DNA of 64,000 nucleotides, taken from Onchocerca volvulus (taxonomy: Eukaryota > Nematoda > Chromadorea > Rhabditida > Onchocercidae). The notes below the pieces were generated by a model, which saw only the letters and a program-made list of their open reading frames with translations, did not search any database and had not been told where the DNA came from. Positions 37,427 to 47,500 of the stretch are shown here, piece by piece (position 1 is the stretch's first letter; the number at the start of each line of letters is the position of its first letter). Location of the stretch: NCBI GenBank assembly GCA_000499405.2, contig HG738137.1:5022001-5086000 (forward strand), read 5' to 3'. A program made the position numbers and the translations under genes.

Positions 37427-38095
37427 ACAAGGAAATTCATTTCCTATATATTTAGGAAAGAATGCTAACCGAATGAATCCATGGCGGAGTTGCATGTGTT
37501 ACTAGAAGGGTAAAGAATACATCTACTAATATGAACTGCATTTGAATTATAAAGATTATGAAGAAACGAACGTGAAACTTCTTTGGCAGTGTCAATAAAC
37601 TTCTTATAGTTCAAAAAGACACTCTTTTTCATTGATTCAGATGACTGTGCATTGATTGCATTTAGTCTCATGCGAAATGCTTGCAGCTGTCGTGTTTCAT
37701 CGCCATCTTTCATCTCTTTCAACTGGTCTCGAACGTCTAAAACGATTAAAAATGAAGTTCCTTCTTCATTCCTAGAACTTTTAGAATGAATTTAATTTGA
37801 CAAAAGTTTAGTGAATCATCATTGTAATCTATATTGAAATTACTGAATGTGATATCTGATTGAAGTGAGCTATATCTTAAGAAGGCAGAGTAACCTAAAC
37901 CCGCAGTATCAGAAGAAATTTGAAAACTTTGCAGTGCATTTTAAATTAAAATTCAACAAAGTGAAGCGTCATGCAGATGTCTAGGAAATTATTTGAAAAT
38001 TCAAAGCACAAATACCAACAAGATATTGGATCGAAATCCTCTTCACCGAACTGATCATCAATCAGCGCATTTTCCACAGCATTTGAAGACGTCAT
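32640..38095 (-). CDS. EXOC8: Exocyst complex component 8 (Exo84)
   Basis: Thirteen minus-strand exons close to 714 residues (human 725): 38095-38020, 37736-37470, 37036-36858, 36704-36560, 36458-36332, 36143-35870, 35687-35583, 35471-35349, 34660-34460, 34273-34091, 33754-33561, 33388-33262, 32783-32640. The order of landmarks matches Exo84: N-terminal FGEEDFDP, coiled coil (NYKKFIDTAKEVSR), a PH domain (about 180-290, MHGEVVQL to ARIKKEWLECIE), then the helical C-terminal domain (WLNELPAELDDCIAHRDMEH, ILGRAPQAVDLYLKKR, IGVDLSFEVHRLL). The exocyst tethers secretory vesicles to the plasma membrane, and Exo84 is a Ral effector. The intron after 35583 begins with GC. The exon 1 donor (GTTGGT) is weak but restores the conserved 'YV'. 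A 53-base A tract lies in intron 2. Confidence 0.95.
37373..37425 (+). repeat. Poly(A) tract of 53 bases in EXOC8 intron 2
   Basis: This is an uninterrupted run of A on the plus strand (poly-T in the transcript). No retroposed gene body was recognised next to it. Assembly length here may be approximate. Confidence 0.9.
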
Positions 38096-38732
38096 CGAAA
38101 ACTAAACGGAACATTGTAAAGTGATGTAAGTGAAAAAATCCATCTGCAAACTTCAAATAAGTAAGAAATGAAAATGATTTTGACGTAGCACAGGTGAATT
38201 CACGGATTTCTGTTCGAGACCCTTCTTTTTTTTTGACAACAAAACTTGTAGCGACAAGCACATTTCAATTGTTCAACTTGGCACGCAAACATTCGTAGTA
38301 CTAACGTTACACTGATTAAATAAATCTGGAATCAAATCTTTCACATCTTATCAGCATCTCTTCCCCACGAGCATCCATCTGATCTCCGTGACACACAACG
38401 TGTCCGACGTCAACCCCCCATCGGCACGATGAGGAGTCACGTGAATCCTATTGCGCTACAACATAAGCAATCTAACAATTGGCGGTTCTTTGAAAAGAAC
38501 CTATTTGAGGTGTAGTCGTGTTGAGCGTATGATGTGTCGTTGGTCCATTCTCAGTAGGATTAAAGGATTAGCGTCCGGAACTAATCACTTGATTGATTGG
38601 CTAATTAATTAATTGATTGATTGATCAGGTCATTATGCTGGAATATTTCTCGGAGCATAATTAGTTACCTGCTTTCTTTGATGATGAATAATTTTGAGAA
38701 GCAGGAAGCTTTCTTAATTAACAGTTGCAGTG
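38096..38732. promoter_or_regulatory. Divergent promoter region of EXOC8 and FEN1
   Basis: Start codons of the two divergent genes lie 637 bp apart. The middle is less AT-rich. It holds the palindrome TCACGTGA at 38437-38444 (within GTCACGTGAA), an E-box of the TFEB/HLH-30 CLEAR type, and CRE-like GACGTCAA at about 38406. A GATT/AATT-rich stretch follows near 38588-38630. An acceptor (GTTGCAG) ends two bases before the FEN1 ATG, as expected for spliced-leader addition. Confidence 0.55.
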
Positions 38733-41555
38733 ATGGGTGTGAAAGATCTATCGAAGGTGATCGGTGATCATTCGCCGGATAGCATACGACTCAAAGAATT
38801 TAAAGGATATTTTGGTCGCAAGGTTGCGGTGGATGCATCAATGTGCCTCTATCAATTCCTCATTGCAGTGCGGCAAGATGGATCACAACTTCAGACGGAA
38901 AGCGGCGAAACAACCAGGTGATTGGCTAATTAATTGCTTATATTTCCATATTTCATTGAATTTTCAGAAATTTTACATATAGAGATGGGAGTGTGTAATT
39001 CTGTTCGTCTTTAGTGTTAGGTTTTTACATCCCACTATGTAAAATGAGAAAATCTTTTATCGTCTCATTCCCTAGAATAACTAGGGAATGAGGCGATAAA
39101 AGATTTTTCTGGTTGAAACAATTCATCAATTTCCTCTTATTCAATCTCAAACTCATTGTTAATACTTTGAAATTTAATTCGAAAAACAAAAGCATTTTAT
39201 AAATAAAGTCGAAATGATTAAAGTTTATAGCATGAACTCAGAATCGTTTCTTTGCTGATCTGTCTAGTGTTTCTTTGAGATAGAAGTAAGTATTGGGAGT
39301 AAATCAGCTTGTTCCATTAAATTGCAATAAATTTTTTGCTGGATTGAAACAGCATTATCTATGAGAGAACTAAAAATAATTCGATTTTTTTCCTAGTCAT
39401 CTTCTTGGCATGTTTTATCGAACGATTCGAATGATTGATAATGGAATAAAACCAGTATATGTTTTCGATGGTAAACCACCGAAGATGAAAACGAATGAAT
39501 TAGAGAAACGTACTGAGCGAAGAATCGAAGCAGAAAAGCAACGAGATGATGCAATTGAATTAGGCGACGAAGCATCCGTCAACAAATTTGAGAGACGTCT
39601 TGTAAAGGTTATCATTTTCTTATTTCAAACTCTTTCTTGCGAGAAAAAGAATGGCTACTTAAGTTAGTGAGGTTAACCCACATTCTGGTATTTCTTATTG
39701 TATGTTTCTTGTAACGAAAAAGTTTTCGTTGTATCTCAGCATCTCTTAGACACTTAGCGAAGGTACTGTTGCTAGAAAAGTGAAAATACGAATTGTTCAG
39801 CAATAAAACTAATAAAAATCTTTTTTTTTTTTTTTAATGCAAATATATTATTTCTATGTTAATGCCTTGGGAAAGATTTTCGTTTAGTATCGACAGAAGC
39901 TATGTTCAAAAAATTTTAAATTGGCAATAAATTTCACTTATTGTTTTGTAATTTTAAATTCAGTGAAAATTGTTCATTTTTATTTTTGTAATACCTGCAA
40001 TATACTTTGTTATTGTTACATAAAAATTATTTCATTGCTTTATTATTGTTATTCTGGCAAGTTTTTTGAAATTTCAGGTTACGAAAGAACAAAATGAAGA
40101 AGCTAAACGGCTGGTAACGTTAATGGGAATTCCAGTACTGAATGCTCCATGTGAAGCGGAAGCTCAATGTGCTGCTCTTGCGAAAGCTGGTAAAGTGTTT
40201 GCTACGGTTTCTGAAGATATGGATGCATTGACTTTTGGTTCACCCATTCTTTTGCGTCAAATGATAGCAAGGTTAGCTGGAATTCGAAAAGTAATCTGAA
40301 ATGTACTGATATGCGCATACTCGTGGCGAATAAAACTTAAAGAGCCTAATGACAGAATTTCATTCAGGATAGAAATGTTTATTTTATAGTGTAAATCATT
40401 GCATTCTTATCGTCCTCGAAATTTAGAACTATCTAAGAATGAGATTTTGTTGAAGTATTGCGTTAATAATTGTCCATTATTAGTCACCTGAAAAAATCCA
40501 CTCTCAAGAGTAATAATTGTATTTCTTGTAACTACTCAGCAGATTATTCTGACCTCAATATTTTATCAAGCCGCAGTTTGATAAATATCTAGCCATAGGC
40601 TACAGCTATTTCTGTCTTTCCACCCTAAAATTCAATAAATTTTGTAATATGTGAATTTTTAATGAATAATAATTTACAAGTAGTTACTTGGGAATGGTTC
40701 GACGCTGATTTTTCCTAAATGATCGTGAAATTTATTTCAGTGAAGCAAAAAAGTTACCAGTGAAGGAAATGAATTTGAGCCAGATTTTGAAGGATTTTGA
40801 AATGAACGTGGAACAGTTTGTAGATCTCTGCATTCTGCTGGGTTGCGATTATATTTCAACTATTCGGGGTATTGGTCCGAAAAAAGCATTTGAGCTTATC
40901 AAGAAGCATAAATGCATCGAAAATGTTCTAGAAACAATTGATCAGACGGTTTGTAACATCTTGTTTACACATGTCTTAAAATCCTATTCACATTATTTTT
41001 TGCACTCTTGGTATATCGAGGAGTACTTTCAGAAATATCCGGTACCCGAAAACTGGCAATATAGAGAAGCACGACGACTGTTCTTGGAACCGGATGTCAT
41101 GGACTGTGAAAATCTTGAAGTAAATCAAAATGTTATGTAGAGTTTGTTATTTTTTCTTCTTTTAATTTCAGTAAAAACAGTTGAATTTCAGTTAGTGTGG
41201 AGAGAACCGGATGTCGAAGGAATTGTACAGTTCTTATGCGGTGAGAAAAGTTTCAAGTAAGTTTTGTCGAATTTAATAGATTTTCAATTTTCTTAGAAGA
41301 TTTGGAAGAAATTTAACTGATTCATTCTGAATTCAGCGCTATCTGTTATTTATTCCAAATTTCAGTGAGGACAGAGTGAGGGGTAGTTTAACTAGAATGC
41401 AAAAAGGACGTCAAGCTGCACAACAAGCTCGCATTGACTCATTTTTTTCAATAAGTAAAGTAGTTACTTCTGAAACAACAAAAAGGAAGAATGAAGAGGA
41501 GAAAAATAATTTGAAAAAACGCGGGCCGAGTTTGGGTAAAAAAGCGAAAAAGTGA
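38733..41555 (+). CDS. FEN1: Flap endonuclease 1
   Basis: Seven exons, 38733-38917, 39397-39607, 40078-40271, 40741-40948, 41033-41119, 41192-41256 and 41366-41555, give 379 residues (human 380). All the metal-binding acids sit at the human positions: D34 (VAVDAS), D86 (VFDG), E158 and E160 (CEAEAQ), D179 and D181 (EDMDA), D233 (LLGCDY). The helix-hairpin-helix reads [14 protein letters not shown]. The PCNA-binding PIP box is QARIDSFF at 337-344, followed by a Lys-rich nuclear tail. FEN1 cuts 5' flaps during Okazaki-fragment maturation and long-patch base-excision repair. The C. elegans ortholog is crn-1, also linked to apoptotic DNA degradation. The protein starts Met-Gly, as required for the N-terminal glycine that contacts DNA. 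It is divergent from EXOC8. Confidence 0.98.
39049..39107. repeat. Near-perfect 27-bp hairpin in FEN1 intron 1
   Basis: The arms at 39049-39075 and 39081-39107 are complementary at 26 of 27 positions around a 5-base loop (AATAA). The left arm starts AAAATCTTTTATCG. Loop size and stem length resemble a short hairpin RNA, though the stem is more perfect than most miRNA precursors. Confidence 0.88.
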
Positions 41556-44519
41556 ATGATATTGGTTAAGAAGCAGCCATTTTTTTTTTTCGGTCGATTT
41601 GTGAAGGACATTTCAACTTTCTTTTAATCTTCAAACTAAGTTTAATTAAAAGTACCATGTCCCCAAAATTACTGGTTTTTATATTGTTTGCGTAGCAATT
41701 TCTGGTCTTTTATCCTCAGTTTTAGTATCAAACAGATATCATTTCAAGAACTAAACAGGTCATGTGTAATTTTCAGTAATTAATGATTATCTTTCGTAAT
41801 TTTTTTGAGCAGTTCTTATAATTAATTACATTTTCTGAAAATGGAGTTTCAGTTATTTTATCGAAGTTTTCTTTTTATGTTATTTCATTTTTATTATATT
41901 AAGCTTTATGTTTCGAAATTATTTTTTAACTTTGTTTCTCTGACTAGTTGATCTCTGCGTATAGTACTGTAAAAAAAAATTCCAGGCATATTTTTCTAGA
42001 ATTTGGTTTATAAGCTACAGATACTATTTACCTTCAGAAAAAATATACTAATATGAGATGATTATCTTCACTTGTTTTAATGTTTTTATTTCAAATTTTG
42101 AATAAGATTTTTGGTGAATGTTATATTGAAGTTGATAACTTTTTCAAATAGATTCTAGTGCTAGTGTGTATCGTTTTTATATTTTCATAAATTCAGGATT
42201 TTAGAATATATCATGAAAGTCTTCAAAATATCCTCATGATATAAAATCTGTTTGTTAATTTTTTGCATCACTGACATAAGATTTCAGTTGTTCTATATAT
42301 ATCCGGCAACATTGATGGAGTTATGAAAAAATATGTGTTGCTCTTGTCATTTTTTACTGTTATTCAGTAAATATTTGGAAAAAATAATTTAACTTTTGGA
42401 AAAGATTTTGAATTGCTAAGGTTTTGTCGTCTTTCAATTTAGCAAAAAAGAAACAATAGCTGTCGAAATCAACTGTATTGATTTAAACTTTGTATTTTTT
42501 TTTTTAATTTTAGGTCACAAATATTTTCATTTTCAGGCTTAACATACACAATGTTTCGAAGAACTATTAAATAAAAAAGTTGAAAGAGAAAATTACGTTT
42601 GAAAAGTGAAACTTTGAATCAGTCAAAACAGTAATGACGTTTTCAATAACAATGTACTACCAAAAAATGACAGCACGATGAAATTTTTTCGCATAATATC
42701 TGACTGATTAGTTCCGAAAATTAAAATTTCAATGAATTCACAAATAGAGCAGCGAATATCCTAAACATAGTAGCGAATATGTCGAGAAACATCTGAAAGC
42801 CTTCTTCCATTAGTGAAATAAAATAAACATGAGGACACTTTATTGAATGGCTAAACTTGGTTTTATAATCCAGATTACGAGATTAGCTCAACAGTAAGAA
42901 TTGAAATAAGATCATGTAAGCCACGTGAAATTAACTTAGCTACTTTATGTGAGCTTTTCTTGTTTGCCAAAAAAAAGCTTCATGTTTACATTCATGTATT
43001 TTCAAAATTTTCGAAAAAGGCTCCAAAATAATAGAATGCTAAAGATGTATTAAGTAAATGTAAAACTTCAGAAATAGTTTGAAATCCAAAGATTCTAACC
43101 AATGCAATTTGATGAATGCAAAAGATATGAAAAAAGCAATTAGGTAGGCGGCGCCATAATAGCCAAGAAATTGAATAGAAAATGCTGGAGTTTGCCAGAA
43201 TTACAAGATATAATAATGAGGTTGTTGTAAAGTGAAAGAGTACTGTAAGTCCATCGTGCTGTAAATACATTCCAAGATATTACATGCACTTTAAATTAGG
43301 CTTGCATGTGAGCTTGCACTACTGCGCAAACTGCAGTAAACACAATTAATATCTTGCACACAGCAAACAGCCTGAGTTATGAATGGTTGCAGACATGGAG
43401 AAAAAAGGTAGATTATTCTGAGATATTTAGACCAATCCGCGATATCTCGGTAATATTGGAGGAAAAAGGAGCCAGTCTATAAAGAGACTTAGTATCTCCT
43501 GCAAAATATCAACAATTGATGCAACAACGCATTCATCAATTTGTTGACATCTTTTCAACGTTACTTCAAAAAGTCGTATCTATCAAAGGTGAAAGGTCAA
43601 CTGCAGTAGGCTAGTTGCCCGTTAGTCTATCTGCAACTTTCGTGGGGATTCTCTAATTCTCAAATGTTCCTCTACATCTGTCATTTGTAAGCAAACAAAT
43701 GGTCTCACGACTTCTCTTGTCTATCATTCTCTCCAATTTTTGTTCCTGTCATTGTGATCTCTTCTATAGTCTCTTGATGAGGTAAGACCACTCAAATTAG
43801 CACTTTTATTTAGGTTACCTGGTTCTTGTACATGGAGTGTAAATTTTGTGTAATTTTTCTACTCAATCGATATTGTTTGGGAGACATATCTTTCGGTCTT
43901 TTATATGGACACAATACAGAGGTCAGCAACAGTATCAATCCTTTGTATTTAATGGCTATGGATGGATACATTCTAGTTCATAGTTCATTAAATTTTTCAC
44001 CAATTTCCATCTGAAACAGGGCTATCATCCACTGTTCCTCTATACATAAGATATTGATTTGTGGTAATAAATGGCAGAAGTTATCGATTACCTATCCATG
44101 CTGACTTCTCGATCGGTATTTATATGAATGTTCATAGTTATTTCTTATTTCAGGTTACAATGAAATGATATATACAGACTGCAGTGATTTTTGCAGTCTC
44201 GCAGATTAATCATTATTCTGTTATAGAGATTCTTTTTTTTTCCAAAAGATTGAATATTCTGGTCATTTATTATATTCAGCGTTGGAGTTTCGAGAATTCC
44301 TCAGCTGTGGTCAGTTGAATTGCAAGTTTTCAATGTCGAAAGTCCTCCCACTCATATTGAAAAGAGAGTAGTCAATATGGACTCGTGTTTGTTTGCAACT
44401 TTAAACACTTTTGTCTTTATTTACTATTTTCGTAATTTACTGGGAAAATGTATTCAAAGCACATTTTAAATAGTTTCTTCATTTCAGTGCTTTTTGTGGG
44501 GCAGAAATCACGCATTACA
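41556..44519. other. Intergenic between FEN1 and DNAJC10
   Basis: This 3-kb spacer starts with the FEN1 3' UTR. On the minus strand at about 43450-43020 there are exon-like pieces, including a very hydrophobic segment (LGYYGAAYLIAFFISFAFI) after a possible acceptor, but no complete gene could be assembled. A TTTCAG acceptor ending at 44487 lies 33 bases upstream of the DNAJC10 ATG and may be its trans-splice site. Confidence 0.4.
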
Positions 44520-47500
44520 ATGCATTTTATATTTATTTCGCAGTTTCTCTTATTTCTCATAATCTTATGCGTCAGTGGTGAGGATTTTTATCGCCTTCTT
44601 GGAATATCGCGGGAAGCTGATAACAAAGCAATCAGAAGAGCATTCAAAAAGCTAGCTCTGATTAAACATCCGGATAAAAATCCTGTGAGTTTTTTTTTCC
44701 TTTTTTTTTATTATTTTTTTCAGAATGAAATATTATTAGCAAAAATAATCCGTAACAGAGAGGTGGCTGTGACGATCGCATGTATAACAAAGTGTTAATC
44801 ATATGAAATTATCTATTGATACAACTTTGCAACATCAAAATCTCTGAGATGTCTCTTAATTCATCCAGAAACATTATTCTTATGTCAGTAAGATAATAAA
44901 CAGGATTGCGAAGTTATTTACTTGGGATTACTTGTTGTTTAAGTTATCTATGATTTTATCATTATTAATACTCCGTGCATACATCCTTTTAGAATGACAA
45001 AAATGCGCAAAAAGAGTTCGTAAACATTTATCGTGCTTACGAAGTTTTAATGGATGAAGAATTGCGGAGAAAATATGATCAATACGGCGAAGAGGGTTTG
45101 AGCGATAACTTCAGAGGAAATTATCAATATCAGTCATGGCAGTTTTATAAAGATAATTTTGGTATGTATCTTTGAATAATGTAAATTTTTGTATTGAAAT
45201 TTGTGTGATTTAAATGCTGTGATTTCGAGAATCTTGATCATTTAGTGGACAATTTCCATATAGCACAATAGATTGTAATAAAAACTACAAGGAAATTAGT
45301 GAAAGTGACTTTTTTGCGTTTTCTATGACCAGTAATTCATGCACTTCTCAAAATATGCAGATGTATTTCAGGTATATACGATGAAGACAAGGAAATAGTG
45401 ACATTATCGCGGTCGGATTTTGAAAGGACTGTTTCTGAACCGGATGAAATATGGTTTATCAATTTCTATTCTACATATTGTTCACATTGTCATCAGTTAG
45501 CACCTATCGTAAGTTTCTTTCATTTTATTTTCTTTTTTTCAAGATTCGGACTGATGAAATAATTTTATAGTGGCGGAAATTTGCTCAAGAAATGGAAGGT
45601 GTTCTTCGAGTAGGTGCTGTAAATTGTGCTGAAGATCCTATGCTTTGCCATTCACAAGGCGTTATGGGTTACCCAAGTTTAGTAATTTATCCACATGTGA
45701 GTTTTCGTTCAATATTTCTTGATTTTTTGTCTTTTATCTATACGTTGTTAAATATATTCTTAGGTAATAGTCTAATAAGATGTAAATATATATTGTAATA
45801 GGGGAGTGCGGTGTGAACATGCTTGTATTTAAATATCATACCATGATCAGGCTATTTTAATTTCTTTTTGCAATAAAATTGCAGATTTTTTTTGATCAGA
45901 ATTAAATGCGTTGGATCATGAAACTTTTTTTGTTGACCTTTATAAATTAAATTGAATTTAATATTGATTATGTCGAAAATAAGACATATATTACAAAACA
46001 TCATCATCAACTATCTATATTTTTTCTTTTTATAGCGGCACTTTTTCCGTGGAGAGCGACAACTGAAGCAGATAGTAGCATTTGCCATGGAATACGTTAT
46101 TGGTGTGGTGTTGCAGCTGACGGATTCTGACATTGATCTGTTTAAGATCAAGAAAAATGGAAAATATACACATGGATGGTTATTAGACTTTTGCGAACAA
46201 TGGAGTAATGACTGCTTGTCTGAATTAAACAGGTTTCTTATCTTTTGACTATGAGAAATTTTTTATGATTAATATGAGAGCACATTTTTTTAAATTTGAA
46301 AAAAAGCAGTGATTTTTCACCAATAATTCATCGAAGCCGGATCAATTTTTCTTTCGAGCATCAGGAGTCAACCTCGCTCTAGGTCCAGCATACTTGGGTT
46401 GATGCTGGTCATGCTCGCTCTGTCAATAATTCCTCTTCGTTGTGGTGGCAAACACTGGGTAAAATGCTATTTGCTATGTTTTTCATCAGGCTTCCTCTTG
46501 GGTTAATGTCCAATTAAAATGCAGTTGTTTATTTTTGTATTTTTGTATTTCGTGAGTTTTTTACTTGATATTTTCTAATATTTGTCATAATTAGAAATTA
46601 ATTTCATCATCATTGAGTATATCTTCTTCCGACTAATGCCATTTACTGCACATCCATAATAATAACTGCATTTTCGAAAAACTGGTAAATTAGAATTATT
46701 TTGCCAATTAAATGTGGCATTAATGCATTTTATGCAATATTAAAATATTTTTTAATATTTTTTAAATTTCTTTTTCATTTATTGCGTACAATTCAAGAAA
46801 TTATTTTAAAATGAACTCAAGAATTCTCTTCGTATTCAAATGTCTGTTTGAGATGGTTTTACATATTTAACTAAAAATAAATCAAAAATTATATTTTCAG
46901 GAAAAAACTTGCGGCAAATTTGCATGGCCTTGTAAATGTAGCGAAAGTTAATTGCGACGAATCATTGGAACTCTGCACATTATTTGGTCGCAAAAGTGGT
47001 GTGATATATTTCCACCCTAATGATAAAAATAAACCCAGTGAGGCATGGGTATGTTGCATGTATTTTCGACCAAGAAACACTTTTTAATATCGCTAAAACC
47101 CATTGTTTTCAGACGATTAACAGTCTTAACTTCAAGGAAATAGCAGCCACTGTTTTGAGTTATGTTCCCGATTTACCTTATATCGATAAAATGCTGGAAA
47201 AAATTGTTGAAGGTGAAGTCTAAGCAAACTTTTTCTTGAACTGTCCCCAAAAGTTTGAACTATATCAAATCAATTTAATTTTTTTTCTTTTTTTATTTTT
47301 AATTTTTTCTTTTTTTATTTTTAATTTTTTTCTTTTTTTATTTATCAAATCAATTTAATTTTTTTTTCTTTTTTTATTTTGCAGCTCAAATTCGCGACCG
47401 TTCATTTCTCATTAGATTTGATTCCGGTGAAATGGAGAACAATATAGAACTAAAAAAACTATTAGCGAAAGTAACGACTAGTGAAATAGAGGTAATTTTT

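Noticed and set aside
37286..37495. Poly-phenylalanine minus-strand open frame
   Set aside because: It is created by the 53-base A tract in an EXOC8 intron and is not coding.
46320..46460. GC-richer patch with weak inverted similarity in a DNAJC10 intron
   Set aside because: The arms share only short matches (GAGCAT, TCAACC) with poor register, so no hairpin element is claimed.
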